A stretch of 64,000 nt of DNA from an uncultured Pelagibacteraceae bacterium (GCA_902556905.1 CACDYK010000008.1:1-64000); one strand, 5' to 3'. Counted from the stretch's first letter, positions 40,678-50,345 are shown. A program made the numbers and translations. The notes: generated from the sequence alone by a model not told the origin.

Positions 40678-41176
40678 AATTTTTTAAAACTTTTTTAACA
40701 ATTTCTTTTTTTGACAACTTATCACATTTAATTTCATATAAAGCTTTAGAATAAATGTTAGATCGTTTTTTTATTAAATCAATCAATTCATTTTCTGTTG
40801 AATTAAAAGCAAGAGGTCTTTTTTTACTATTTTTAATTCTATTCAATAATATTTCATTGTTCCAGTTTAACCAAAAAGAGATATGGTTTTTTAGCACTTC
40901 TTTTCTAATCTTTTTATTCACAAAAGCTCCTCCACCAAGAGAAACCACAGCTGAATTAATTCTAAGTATTTTTAGTGTTATTTTTTCTTCAAATTTTCTG
41001 AAGTAATCTTCACCTTTTATCTCAAATATTCTTGATATAGATAAGTCTAATTCTTTTTCAATTTCTTTATCAACATCAATGAAATTTAATTTTAATTTTT
41101 TTGCAACCAAAGAGCCTATGGCACTCTTTCCTGATCCCATCATACCTAAAAACACAAGATTTTCTTTTGATTTCAT
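40664..41176 (-). CDS. aroK: Shikimate kinase
   Basis: The enzyme has the P-loop GMMGSGKSAIG, substrate-binding DVDKEIE, FRKFEEK (shikimate-binding Arg) and SLGGGAF, and the lid RPLAF. It phosphorylates shikimate. I chose ATG at 41176 (170 residues) because it places the P-loop about 12 residues from the start as usual and leaves a gap to the divergent gene at 41234. The in-frame ATG at 41239 would overlap that gene and add an unusual 21-residue extension. Confidence 0.95.
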   Translation of the reverse strand: MKSKENLVFLGMMGSGKSAIGSLVAKKLKLNFIDVDKEIEKELDLSISRIFEIKGEDYFRKFEEKITLKILRINSAVVSLGGGAFVNKKIRKEVLKNHISFWLNWNNEILLNRIKNSKKRPLAFNSTENELIDLIKKRSNIYSKALYEIKCDKLSKKEIVKKVLKNYETH

Positions 41177-41233
41177 AAGTTTCTCTATTGAAAAAACACA
41201 AATATGTCTTAATTTGAAATTATCTAAAGTTAT

Positions 41234-41416
41234 ATGCAATTTAATAAAAATACAAGTTCAGGTAAAATCAATATCATTGGTTTAATTATTAAATCTACTA
41301 TTGGTCTTATAGTCATTCTAGGGCTTGTTTTTTTAATTAATAAAATTGATTTTCCAGCTCCAAAAAAAGAAATACAAAAAATTATCCCTAATGAAAATTT
41401 TAAGATTGTTAAATAA
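41234..41416 (+). CDS. Small single-TM protein of unknown function (60 residues)
   Basis: The ORF encodes a short polar N-terminus, one hydrophobic helix (IGLIIKSTIGLIVILGLVFL, residues about 15-35) and a Lys-rich tail. It starts 57 nt upstream of, and divergent from, aroK. Its 3' end overlaps the start of the secreted protein gene at 41391 by 26 nt. The coupling to that gene suggests they act together at the inner membrane. No family recognised. Confidence 0.65.
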   Translation: MQFNKNTSSGKINIIGLIIKSTIGLIVILGLVFLINKIDFPAPKKEIQKIIPNENFKIVK

Positions 41417-43157
41417 TAAAAATTTACCAATTATAATAATTTTTTTATTATTAAGCTTCTCTTCATTAGCAGAAGAAAAACCAGTAGATATTTGGAACTT
41501 AGAAAAGGAAAAAACTGAAAAAATTTCTGAGGAAAATATATCTGTTGAAGAAAAAAATGAAGAAATATTTCAAAGTAGCATTTATAAAATGCAATCAGAT
41601 AAAAAAGAAGAGGTTATTAAATTAGATGATAATCTTACATCTAAAACAATTAAAATAGCCGGATTATATGATCCTCAAGATTATGGCCTAAATATTAGCA
41701 TGTGGTCAAATTCTGATGGTTCAACCTTAAAAAAACTTTTTAAAAACATAGAAAAATATAACCTTTCAAAAGATGCCTCTGAAATTCTTAATATTTCTTT
41801 ATTAACGAATGCTTATTATCCAAATCAAAATATTACAGAGGATGAGTTTTTAAGATTCAAGACAAATTGGCTGATCAAAAATTCTAACTTGGAATTAATT
41901 GAGGAATATCTTATTACCAACCAAATAACGAACCTTCATCCAGAATTGATGAGGCATATGGTTGATAAATATTTATCACAATCAAATGTTAAAAAATCAT
42001 GTGAAATTTTTTCTAAAATCAAAGAACCTCTAGATAATGAATATTTATCAAAATTTAATTTATATTGCCTAATTAATTATGGGAAAAAAGAAGAAGCTCA
42101 ACTAATTTTAGATTTAAAAAAAGAATTAGGTTTCAATGATGAGTATTTTGAAAATAAAATTAATTATCTATTTGGATACATTGATGAAGTTAATAGAGAA
42201 ATCTCTGAGAATTCAATTTTAGATTTTCATTTGGCCCACAGAACAAATTCTGAATTTATGTTTGAACCAAATAAAGATACTCCAAAGTTAATTTGGAAAT
42301 ATTTATCAGCTTCTAATTTATTATATAAAATTCAAGATGTGGAAATTACGGATATAGATAGAATATCAGCAATAGAAAAAGCTACACATGACAAAATTTA
42401 TCCAGAAGAAGAATTATTTGAGTTTTATAAAGGATTTCAATTTAATATTAGCCAACTGTTAAATACAAAAGAATCTTATAAAACTTTATCCTCTATTGAA
42501 GGCAAGGCATTAGTTTATCAAAGATTACTTTTAACTGAAGAGCCAAAATTAAAACTTGAACTTGCAAAGATTTTAAAAGATATTTTTAAGTCTGAAGATA
42601 TTGAAAATGCCTTTGATTTAGAGTTAGAAAGATTTCTAAAAAAAATTGATAAAGCAGATGTGCCATCTAATTTTACCACTTTCTACAATCAAAATATGAA
42701 CGATGATGAAACTATTAATAAAAAAATTAAGTATAATAATGAAATATTACATCAATCCAAGTTATTAAATTATTTTAATGGAAACTATGCCAAATCAAAA
42801 TTAGAAGAAGATCTTAATAAATTTTTAAACAAGATAGAAAACGATAAAAAATATTTCCTATCCAAGAAAGATATAATTTTTCTTGAGGCGTTAAAATCTG
42901 ATGGAATTGAAATTTCAGAAAAATATGAAAATCTCTATGAAATTAATAAATCTGAAATGCCATCAGATATTCAAAGAATGGTTGATAATAAGGAAATTGG
43001 AGCAGCATTACTTAGAATTATAGAGGTTATTGGTTCAAAAAAAATTGAGAATATTGATGAAGATAAAGTTTATTTTATTTTTAATACTTTGAACCAATTA
43101 AATGCAGACTTAATTAGGAATAAACTTTTACTAAAAGTTCTTCCTTTTAAAGTATAG
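41391..43157 (+). CDS. Secreted/periplasmic helical protein of unknown function
   Basis: From ATG at 41391 the 588-residue product begins with a signal peptide: MKILRLLNNK, a hydrophobic core IIIIFLLLSFSS, then a likely cleavage after SLA. The mature protein is acidic and helical, with repeated short helix patterns that could be TPR- or Sel1-like solenoid units (for example NLELIEEYLI, then VKKSCEIFSKI and KKEEAQLILDL). No catalytic motif is visible. An in-frame ATG at 41346 would add 15 residues before the signal peptide and is unlikely. Function is not recognised; the place between aroK and def is informative only for synteny. Confidence 0.75.
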   Translation: MKILRLLNNKNLPIIIIFLLLSFSSLAEEKPVDIWNLEKEKTEKISEENISVEEKNEEIFQSSIYKMQSDKKEEVIKLDDNLTSKTIKIAGLYDPQDYGLNISMWSNSDGSTLKKLFKNIEKYNLSKDASEILNISLLTNAYYPNQNITEDEFLRFKTNWLIKNSNLELIEEYLITNQITNLHPELMRHMVDKYLSQSNVKKSCEIFSKIKEPLDNEYLSKFNLYCLINYGKKEEAQLILDLKKELGFNDEYFENKINYLFGYIDEVNREISENSILDFHLAHRTNSEFMFEPNKDTPKLIWKYLSASNLLYKIQDVEITDIDRISAIEKATHDKIYPEEELFEFYKGFQFNISQLLNTKESYKTLSSIEGKALVYQRLLLTEEPKLKLELAKILKDIFKSEDIENAFDLELERFLKKIDKADVPSNFTTFYNQNMNDDETINKKIKYNNEILHQSKLLNYFNGNYAKSKLEEDLNKFLNKIENDKKYFLSKKDIIFLEALKSDGIEISEKYENLYEINKSEMPSDIQRMVDNKEIGAALLRIIEVIGSKKIENIDEDKVYFIFNTLNQLNADLIRNKLLLKVLPFKV

Positions 43158-43180
43158 AAATTATTATAAAATAATTCATA

Positions 43181-43696
43181 ATGACTGTTAAAACTATAAT
43201 CACTGAACCAAATAAATTGCTTCGACAGATTTCAAAACCTGTAGAAAATGTTGGTAAAGAAGAGAAGCATCTGATGAATGATATGTTGGATACCATGTAT
43301 GATGCAAATGGTATTGGTCTTGCGGCAATTCAAATAGGGATACCAAAAAGAATTATAGTGATGGATATTGGCAAAGAAGAAAAAAAGGAACCCAGATATT
43401 TTGTTAATCCAGTTATTATAAACAAAGACCCAATCAAAAATACACATGAAGAAGGATGCTTATCAGTACCCGAACAATTTGCAGAAATAGATAGACCAAG
43501 CAAATGCGAACTAGAGTATCTTGATTATAATGGAAAAAAACAATTGTTAAAAGCTGATGGATTGCTTGCAACGTGCATACAACATGAAATGGATCACTTA
43601 GAAGGAATATTGTTTATTGATTATCTTTCAAAATTAAAGAAATCTATGATTGTAAAAAAACTATCTAAATTAAAATCAAATACCGTAATTCTTTAA
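43181..43696 (+). CDS. def: Peptide deformylase
   Basis: The 171-residue metalloenzyme has the three deformylase motifs: GIGLAAIQIG, EEGCLSVPE with the Cys metal ligand, and QHEMDHLEG with the two His ligands and catalytic Glu. It removes formyl groups from nascent proteins. It is followed directly by fmt, which adds the formyl group to Met-tRNA. Confidence 0.98.
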   Translation: MTVKTIITEPNKLLRQISKPVENVGKEEKHLMNDMLDTMYDANGIGLAAIQIGIPKRIIVMDIGKEEKKEPRYFVNPVIINKDPIKNTHEEGCLSVPEQFAEIDRPSKCELEYLDYNGKKQLLKADGLLATCIQHEMDHLEGILFIDYLSKLKKSMIVKKLSKLKSNTVIL

Positions 43697-43699
43697 TTG

Positions 43700-44623
43700 A
43701 TGGCTAAAAAGATTGTTTTTATGGGTACGCCAATGTTTGCTGTTCCTATTTTAAAATCATTATATCAAAATGGATATCCAATATCTGATGTGTATACTCA
43801 ACCTCCACAAAAATCTCAAAGAGGACAAAAAATAAATAAATCTCCAGTTCAAGGAATTGCTGAAACTTTAAATTTAGAATTTAGAACTCCAAAATATTTA
43901 AAAGATAACAATGAAGAATATGACTATTTTAAAAATATAAATGCTGATCTTGCGATAGTTGTTGCTTTCGGACAAATTATACCAAAAGAATTTTTAAGTT
44001 TAACTAAAAAAGGATTTATTAATATTCATGCATCTTTATTACCAAAATGGAGAGGTGCAGCACCCATACAAAGATCTATAATGAACCTTGATAAAGAAAC
44101 TGGAGTTAGTATTATGAAAATAGCTGAACAACTTGATACAGGTCCAGTATGCAATACTTATAAAATTAATTTAGAAAATAATTTAAATGCAAGTGACGTA
44201 TCTGATAAATTATCTTTAATAGCAGCTGAGAAAATATTAGATAATATTGATAATATTTTGGAGGATAAAGTAAAATTTATTGATCAAGATCATTCAAAAG
44301 CAACATATGCCTCTAAAATTCAAAAAGCTGAGGGTGAAATTAATTGGAATGACAAAGCAAATATTATTATTGGTAAAATAAATGGTTTATATCCTGTACC
44401 AGGTGCTTTCTTTATATATAAAGGGGAAAGATACAAAATTTTAAAAGCGAAAATTGGCAATGGAGCAGGAAAGCCAGGAGAAATTGTTTCTGATTATTTA
44501 GAGGTTGTTTGCGGAGATAAGCAAACAATAAGGATTAAAGAGATCCAAAGACAAGGCAAAAACCCACAAAATATTGATGAATTCATGCTTGGCTCACAAA
44601 TAAAAAAGGGTGCAGTTATCTAA
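43700..44623 (+). CDS. fmt: Methionyl-tRNA formyltransferase
   Basis: The 307-residue protein has the formyl-THF transferase core (VFMGTPMFAVPIL, VVAFGQIIPKE, HASLLPKWRGAAPIQRS with the catalytic Asn/His region) and a C-terminal OB-like domain from about residue 205. It formylates initiator Met-tRNA. The ATG at 43700 is preferred over the preceding TTG. It sits 3 nt after def and abuts truA. Confidence 0.97.
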   Translation: MAKKIVFMGTPMFAVPILKSLYQNGYPISDVYTQPPQKSQRGQKINKSPVQGIAETLNLEFRTPKYLKDNNEEYDYFKNINADLAIVVAFGQIIPKEFLSLTKKGFINIHASLLPKWRGAAPIQRSIMNLDKETGVSIMKIAEQLDTGPVCNTYKINLENNLNASDVSDKLSLIAAEKILDNIDNILEDKVKFIDQDHSKATYASKIQKAEGEINWNDKANIIIGKINGLYPVPGAFFIYKGERYKILKAKIGNGAGKPGEIVSDYLEVVCGDKQTIRIKEIQRQGKNPQNIDEFMLGSQIKKGAVI

Positions 44624-45364
44624 ATGGCTAGGTATCAAATTCTTATTGAATATGTGGGCACAGATTTTAGGGGGTGGCAAATTCAAAAAAAAGGATCAAC
44701 CGTTCAAGGGCTTATTCAGGAAAAGCTCACAAAGCTTTTAAGTGAAAAAATAATTTTAAATGGTTCGGGCAGAACTGATGCAGGTGTTCATGCGATTGAA
44801 CAGTCTGGTCATTTTGATTGCAAAAATGAGATCACAGATTTAATAAAGTTTTTAAAATCAATTAATCATTTTTTAAATGATAAAGGTGTAGCCATCAAAA
44901 AAATTAGAAAAAGAAGTAATAAATTCCACTCAAGATTTTCTGCAAAGCAACGGGTTTATAAATACATAATTTTTAATCAGATAAGTGCTCCTGTAATTGA
45001 AAATAAAAGAGGATGGCACGTAAGAAAATCATTGGACTTAGATTTGATTAAAAAAGGAGCTAAGAAATTAGTTGGAACTCATGATTATTCTACTTTTAGA
45101 TCTTCAAGTTGCCATGCAAAAAGTCCAATTAAAACAATTAAATCTGCAAAAGTTAAATCATCAAAAAATAAAATAGAAATAGAATTTAAATCACAATCTT
45201 TTTTACAACAACAAGTTAGATCTATGGTTGGTTGTTTAAAATATTTAGGTGAAAAAAAATGGGATTTGAAAAAATTTAATAAAATTTTTAAATCAAAAAA
45301 AAGGGTTTTGTGTGCTCCACCAGCACCTCCAGAAGGACTTTTTTTAACGAGAGTTATTTATTAA
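44624..45364 (+). CDS. truA: tRNA pseudouridine synthase A
   Basis: The 246-residue protein has the catalytic Asp in GSGRTDAGVHA, the KQRVYKYIIFNQ segment and the C-terminal SFLQQQVRSMVGCL. It converts U38-U40 in tRNA anticodon arms to pseudouridine. It begins at the base after the fmt stop codon. Its 3' end overlaps the convergent SET-domain gene by 21 nt. Confidence 0.97.
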   Translation: MARYQILIEYVGTDFRGWQIQKKGSTVQGLIQEKLTKLLSEKIILNGSGRTDAGVHAIEQSGHFDCKNEITDLIKFLKSINHFLNDKGVAIKKIRKRSNKFHSRFSAKQRVYKYIIFNQISAPVIENKRGWHVRKSLDLDLIKKGAKKLVGTHDYSTFRSSSCHAKSPIKTIKSAKVKSSKNKIEIEFKSQSFLQQQVRSMVGCLKYLGEKKWDLKKFNKIFKSKKRVLCAPPAPPEGLFLTRVIY

Positions 45365-45835
45365 TTTACTTTTATTGCTCATAGCAAATTTCTTATTAAT
45401 TCGCCATCTTGATTCTGATCGTACTATATAGCCACAACAATTTTTAGATTTGCATTTACATTGGAATTGTTTGTAGTTTTCATCAAATCCAAATCCATAA
45501 TCACAAGTAAATTCTTCACCTTTTTTTATATCTTTAATTGCTTTAACCCAAATCTTAAGACCTTTACCGTCATAGTCACAATTATTATTACACGAATGAT
45601 TAATTAAACCTGCTGTATTCCACGAAAAGTCTCCATCTAAATCGTATCTCTTATTAATAGTAAATAAATAAATTGGTTTACCATTATCATACTTATCTGA
45701 CTCTTCAGTTTCTTTTTTTGTAATTAGTTTTCCAACATAATCAATTATTTTGGTACCTGCTTTAATATTTTTAGTTGCATAAAGGCCTCTACCTTTTTTA
45801 TCAATATTAGACTTTTTAATTTTATAAAGTTTCAT
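45344..45835 (-). CDS. SET-domain protein lysine methyltransferase
   Basis: The 163-residue protein has SET-domain motifs in order: GRGLYATKNIKAG, the NHS motif in LINHSCNNNCDYDG with AdoMet-binding residues, and GEEFTCDYGFGFDE with the catalytic Tyr. A post-SET zinc cluster (CKCKSKNCCGYI) follows. It is a compact enzyme expected to methylate lysine on a protein. It sits downstream of a histone-deacetylase-like gene. The substrate is unknown; Lys-rich candidates such as ribosomal proteins or the basic proteins near the window start are only guesses. Confidence 0.88.
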   Translation of the reverse strand: MKLYKIKKSNIDKKGRGLYATKNIKAGTKIIDYVGKLITKKETEESDKYDNGKPIYLFTINKRYDLDGDFSWNTAGLINHSCNNNCDYDGKGLKIWVKAIKDIKKGEEFTCDYGFGFDENYKQFQCKCKSKNCCGYIVRSESRWRINKKFAMSNKSKLINNSR

Positions 45836-45866
45836 ACGAGTTTTTTTAGAGTTTATATTTGAATTA

Positions 45867-46796
45867 TCAATTAAATTCTATCAGAGCGTCTACATGTCTT
45901 TTCGAGCTATTTTGAAGAGCTTGGAGGTCATAGCCTCCTTCAAGAATTGAAACTACATTTCCATTACATGTTGATTTAGAAATTTCTAATGTTCTTTTTG
46001 TTAATTTATAAAAATCTTCTGAATCCAACCTTAGTTGTGCTAAGGGATCATCAATATGGGCATCAAAACCCGCAGAAAACAACAAAAATTCAGGTTTAAA
46101 CTCCTTCAGTTTTTTTAAAACATTTTCATACGCATTTAGATATTCTTCAGCAGTAGTCCCAGCTTCAAGTGGTATATTTAAAATATTATTAAACTTACCT
46201 ACTTCCTTTTCTGAACCAGATCCAGGATAGTAAGGATATTGATGTGTAGAAATATATAACACTTTTTCATTATCATAAAAAATGTCTTGGGTTCCATTTC
46301 CGTGATGAACATCAAAATCAATAATTGCAACTTTATTATACTTATATTTTTCAATTAAATAGTTAGCACCAACAGCAACATTGTTATATATACAAAATCC
46401 CATCGCCTTATCTTTTTCTGCATGATGTCCTGGTGGTCTTACAGCACAAAACGCATTTTTATATTCTTTCCGTTGAACACCATCGATGGCTGTGATTATA
46501 GATCCTACAGCATCTTTCGTTGCTTCTTTGCTTCCAGGTGACACAACTGTGTCTCCATCAAGAAAAGCCAATCCATTTTCTGGAAATGATTTATTTACGA
46601 GATCTATATATTTAAAAGAATGTGTATTAATTAAAAAAGACTGATCAAATTTAGTTGGCTTTTTCCAAATTAATTCTTTGTTATCAATTTTTTTAAAGTT
46701 ATCAATAATGGCTGTAACCCTATCAATTTTTTCTGGATGTCCTTCACCTGTATTATGATTTTGATAAGTATCAGAGGTAACTAGACCAGTTTTCAC
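45867..46796 (-). CDS. Histone-deacetylase-family (AcuC/APAH-like) amidohydrolase
   Basis: The 309-residue protein carries class II HDAC-like signatures: RPPGHHAEKDKAMGFCIYNN with the tandem His, the zinc ligands in IIDFDVHHGNGTQD, LFSAGFDAH and the final EGGYDLQAL. Bacterial members deacetylate polyamines or proteins, or act in acetoin use. Its ATG overlaps the dapE stop by 4 nt, so it is in the lysine-biosynthesis operon. The substrate cannot be read from the sequence. Confidence 0.93.
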   Translation of the reverse strand: MKTGLVTSDTYQNHNTGEGHPEKIDRVTAIIDNFKKIDNKELIWKKPTKFDQSFLINTHSFKYIDLVNKSFPENGLAFLDGDTVVSPGSKEATKDAVGSIITAIDGVQRKEYKNAFCAVRPPGHHAEKDKAMGFCIYNNVAVGANYLIEKYKYNKVAIIDFDVHHGNGTQDIFYDNEKVLYISTHQYPYYPGSGSEKEVGKFNNILNIPLEAGTTAEEYLNAYENVLKKLKEFKPEFLLFSAGFDAHIDDPLAQLRLDSEDFYKLTKRTLEISKSTCNGNVVSILEGGYDLQALQNSSKRHVDALIEFN

Positions 46797-47950
46797 TTAA
46801 AATAATTTTGTAAAATATTTGAATAAATCAAAGTAAGTCTTTTTAAGTCTGACAATGAAACAGCTTCATCTACTTTATGCATTGTCTTACCAACTAAACC
46901 AAATTCTAAGCAGGGAGCTATTTTTCTAATAAATCTTGCATCAGAAGTACCGCCAGTTGTTGAAAGCTGAGGTTTAATTTTTGTTATTTTTTTTATAATA
47001 TCTCTTATCATAAAAGTAGTATTGTTTGGTTTTGTAATAAACGCTTCTCCAGAAACACTATAATCAATTTTATATTTTGATTTATTCTTATTGCTTATCT
47101 TTTTTATAATTCTATCAATTTTCTTTTTAATAGAACTTGAGGTGTGTTTGTTATTGAATCGAATATTGAATTTAGCATTAGCTAATCCTGGGATTACATT
47201 ATCAGCAGAATTGTCAATATTTATCTTAGTAATCTCAAGATTTGTTGGTTGAAAATCCTTTGTACCATTATCAAATTTAATCTTTTTTAGTTCATTTAAA
47301 ATTTGCACAAGTGCAGTTGATGGATTATTTGCTCTTTGAGGATAAGCCACATGGCCCTGAACACCTATAATTGAAAGTCTACCAGTCATGCTTCCTCTTC
47401 GTCCTATTTTAATCATTTCACCCAACTTATTAGGATTTGTAGGTTCACCCACTAAACAAAAATCTATTTTTTCTTTTTTCTTTTTTAAATAATTAACTAC
47501 TTTTTTTGTTCCATTTATTGCTACTCCTTCTTCATCCCCTGTAATTAAAAGACTAATAGAGCCATTAAATTTTCTTTTATTTCCAATGAAATTACTCACC
47601 GCAGAAACAAATGCTGCGATCGAACTTTTCATATCATTAGCACCTCTTCCAATTAAGTGTCCTTTTTTAACAAAGGGTTTAAATGGGTTTACTGTCCATT
47701 CTTTTAAATTTCCTGCCGGTACAACATCTAGATGACCTGCATAACAGAAATTTGGACCTTGATTACCAAGTCTTGCGTAAAGATTTTTTACTGGTTTGCT
47801 ATTCTTCTCTTTAAACTCTAAAATTTGTGTCTTAAACCCAAGTGTTTTAAGTTTTTTTTCTAAGAACTTCATTATCCCAGCATCAATAGGTGTAACAGTT
47901 GGAAATTTAATTAGCTCCTTAGCTAATTGAAGTTCATTAATTGAAACCAT
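46793..47950 (-). CDS. dapE: Succinyl-diaminopimelate desuccinylase
   Basis: The 385-residue M20-family peptidase homologue has zinc ligands in CYAGHLDVVPAG and GRGANDMKSSIAAF, the catalytic Glu in TGDEEGVAING, GEPTNPNKLGE and a late His in GKTMHKVDEAV. It releases LL-diaminopimelate for lysine and peptidoglycan. It follows dapD by 7 nt. Confidence 0.96.
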   Translation of the reverse strand: MVSINELQLAKELIKFPTVTPIDAGIMKFLEKKLKTLGFKTQILEFKEKNSKPVKNLYARLGNQGPNFCYAGHLDVVPAGNLKEWTVNPFKPFVKKGHLIGRGANDMKSSIAAFVSAVSNFIGNKRKFNGSISLLITGDEEGVAINGTKKVVNYLKKKKEKIDFCLVGEPTNPNKLGEMIKIGRRGSMTGRLSIIGVQGHVAYPQRANNPSTALVQILNELKKIKFDNGTKDFQPTNLEITKINIDNSADNVIPGLANAKFNIRFNNKHTSSSIKKKIDRIIKKISNKNKSKYKIDYSVSGEAFITKPNNTTFMIRDIIKKITKIKPQLSTTGGTSDARFIRKIAPCLEFGLVGKTMHKVDEAVSLSDLKRLTLIYSNILQNYFK

Positions 47951-47957
47951 AATAAAT

Positions 47958-48788
47958 CTATTCTCTTAAAAGATCGTTAACAGAAGTTTTAGATCTTGTT
48001 TTTTCATCAACCTGTTTAATGATAACTGCACAATAAAGCGATGGGGCGGAGGCATTATTTTTATCAGGTAAGGATCCAGGTACTACCACAGAATAAGGAG
48101 GAATTTTTCCATAAGTTATTTCTCCAGTTTTTCTATTTACTATTTTAGTAGATTGTCCAATATACATTCCCATACTTAAAACAGATCCTTCTCCAACAAT
48201 CACACCTTCAACAACTTCTGACATTGCGCCGATAAAACAATTATCTTCAATAATAGTTGGTAATGCTTGGGCAGGTTCTAGCACTCCACCAATTCCACTT
48301 CCTGCAGAGATATGACAATTTTTTCCAATTTGGCAACAACTACCAGCACGACTGAAGGTGTCCATCATAGTACCCTCATCGATATAAGCTCCAATATTTA
48401 CATAGCATGGCATTAGTACTGCATTTTTACCAACAAAAGATCCTTTTCTTACAGGAGAGTTTGGTACCATTCTAAATCCAGCTTTCTCATGATCTTCTTT
48501 TGTCCAACCAGCTGTCTTACCTTTTAATAAATGAGCTTTATCGTACCAGCTACTATAAGGTCCATTTAAATTTTCCATTGGGTAAATTCTAAAACTTAGC
48601 ATAATAGCTTTTTTAATATGTTGATGAGTAACCCACTCCCCATTAATTTTTTCAGCAACTCTAACTTTACCACTATCTAAATCAGCAATCATTTGATTGA
48701 TTGTATCTTTTAAACTTCGCTCAGATTCTTGGTTTACATTATCTCTATTTTCCCATGCTTCGTTTATTATTTTTTCAATATCACTCAT
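47958..48788 (-). CDS. dapD: 2,3,4,5-tetrahydropyridine-2,6-dicarboxylate N-succinyltransferase
   Basis: The 276-residue protein has a helical N-terminal domain and a left-handed beta-helix of hexapeptide repeats (VLMPCYVNIGAYIDEGTMMD, GSVLSMGMYIGQS). It transfers succinyl from succinyl-CoA in the DAP pathway, the step before DapC/DapE. Length is usual for the family. Confidence 0.97.
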   Translation of the reverse strand: MSDIEKIINEAWENRDNVNQESERSLKDTINQMIADLDSGKVRVAEKINGEWVTHQHIKKAIMLSFRIYPMENLNGPYSSWYDKAHLLKGKTAGWTKEDHEKAGFRMVPNSPVRKGSFVGKNAVLMPCYVNIGAYIDEGTMMDTFSRAGSCCQIGKNCHISAGSGIGGVLEPAQALPTIIEDNCFIGAMSEVVEGVIVGEGSVLSMGMYIGQSTKIVNRKTGEITYGKIPPYSVVVPGSLPDKNNASAPSLYCAVIIKQVDEKTRSKTSVNDLLRE

Positions 48789-48810
48789 ATTTTTTATTTA
48801 GATAGTTAAT

Positions 48811-49482
48811 TTAATTGTTTTTTAATATATTAATTTCTTGTAGAAAAGAAGGCAAGTTCTTAATCTTGTAATCTATATATGGTTTGTCAGAGTCTTTTTT
48901 AGCAAAGGTCTCATCATTTTCTAACCAACAAGTTTTCATTCCTAAATTCTTTGCCTGCTCTAAGTTGTGAGCTATATCTTCAATTAAAATTGATTGATTT
49001 GGATCTAAATCAAATTTTTTCATCAATTTTTGATATGGATCTAAGTGTGGTTTTGGCACATAATTTGCATCTGTAATGTCAAATGCTCCATCAAATAAGC
49101 CATCAATACCAAGTTGTTTTGTAACATTTTCAACATGAGCATGTGAACCATTGGTAAATATAATCTTTTTTTCTTTTAATTTAATTAGCTCTTCTCTTAA
49201 AACCTTGTCTTTTGGTAGCCAACTAATGTCAATATCGTGAACAAATTTTAAAAATTCTTGTGGATCGATATTATCATGGTTCATTAAACCTGATAAAGTT
49301 GTTCCATATTCATAAAAGTATTTTTTTTGAATTTCTTTTGCTTTTACAAGATCAACACTAAATTTTTCAGATATAAAAGAAGACATCTTTTTATCAACTT
49401 CAGAAAAAACTTGAGTTTGACCACTATAAAGAGTGTTATCAAGGTCAAATATCCAATATTTTATATTAATTAAATCTTTCAT
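48811..49482 (-). CDS. HAD-superfamily pyrimidine 5'-nucleotidase-like hydrolase
   Basis: The 223-residue protein has HAD motif I IFDLDNTLYSG, motif II IIFTNGSH, the motif III lysine in YVPKPHLDPYQ and motif IV LIEDIAHNLEQA. It is the HAD member found in many alphaproteobacteria between argB and dapD. Proposed activity is removal of phosphate from a nucleotide monophosphate; the true substrate is untested. It overlaps argB by 4 nt. Confidence 0.88.
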   Translation of the reverse strand: MKDLINIKYWIFDLDNTLYSGQTQVFSEVDKKMSSFISEKFSVDLVKAKEIQKKYFYEYGTTLSGLMNHDNIDPQEFLKFVHDIDISWLPKDKVLREELIKLKEKKIIFTNGSHAHVENVTKQLGIDGLFDGAFDITDANYVPKPHLDPYQKLMKKFDLDPNQSILIEDIAHNLEQAKNLGMKTCWLENDETFAKKDSDKPYIDYKIKNLPSFLQEINILKNN

Positions 49483-50345
49483 TGTCTTATCAAGGTTCCT
49501 GACCCCTTATCAGATAATAGTTCAAAAAGAATAGAATGGTTTTTTCTACCATCAATAATTACAACACCCTTTACCCCATTACTTGCAACATCTAAACAAT
49601 TGTTAATTTTAGGGATCATGCCTCCAGTTATTGTTTCATTTTCAATTAACTCTTTGATTGAACTCGAATTAATTTCAGAAATTAATTTTTGGTTATTATC
49701 TAGAACACCTTCGACGTCACTCATAATGATTAATCTTCTTGCTTTAATTTTTTTCGCAATAGAGCCAGCTGCTGTATCAGCGTTTATATTATAAGTTTGG
49801 TTATTTTCATCTAAACCTAACGGTGCAATTACTGGAACTTTTTTATCATTAATAATTTTATCAATAATAGTTTTATCAATTTTAGATGGTGACCCTACAA
49901 ATCCTAATTCATCATTTTCTTTGACTACACTAATGATATTATTATCTTTAGAATTAATTGTTTCACTATTGCAAGATTGATTTTTAAGAGCTTCAACTAT
50001 TTCTTGATTAAATTCTATTAAAACTTTCTCGACTACTTTAATTGTTTCTTTCTCTGTAACCCGAAGTCCTTTTATAAATTCACTATTAATTCCTAATTCA
50101 TTTAATTTATTACTTATTCTTTTACCTCCACCATGAACAATTATAGGAATAAAACCCAATTTATTTAATGTTGTAATATCTTTTATAAAAATATTGAATA
50201 AGTTTTGATTAACTAAAACGCTTCCACCACACTTAATAACAATGTATTCATCGTTATACTTCTCAAGATATCTTCCTACCTCATCAATTGAGGGACCATC
50301 AGATGGTAGGATTTTTTTTAACTCTTCTTCTTTGACTTCCAACAT
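49479..50345 (-). CDS. argB: N-acetylglutamate kinase
   Basis: The 288-residue amino-acid kinase has YIVIKCGGSVL near the start, IIVHGGGKRISNKL, NINADTAAGSIAKK and the C-terminal GGMIPKINNCLD. It phosphorylates N-acetylglutamate in arginine synthesis. It follows yidC with a 1-nt overlap. In many alphaproteobacteria an engB GTPase gene lies between yidC and argB; it is missing here. Confidence 0.96.
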   Translation of the reverse strand: MLEVKEEELKKILPSDGPSIDEVGRYLEKYNDEYIVIKCGGSVLVNQNLFNIFIKDITTLNKLGFIPIIVHGGGKRISNKLNELGINSEFIKGLRVTEKETIKVVEKVLIEFNQEIVEALKNQSCNSETINSKDNNIISVVKENDELGFVGSPSKIDKTIIDKIINDKKVPVIAPLGLDENNQTYNINADTAAGSIAKKIKARRLIIMSDVEGVLDNNQKLISEINSSSIKELIENETITGGMIPKINNCLDVASNGVKGVVIIDGRKNHSILFELLSDKGSGTLIRQ

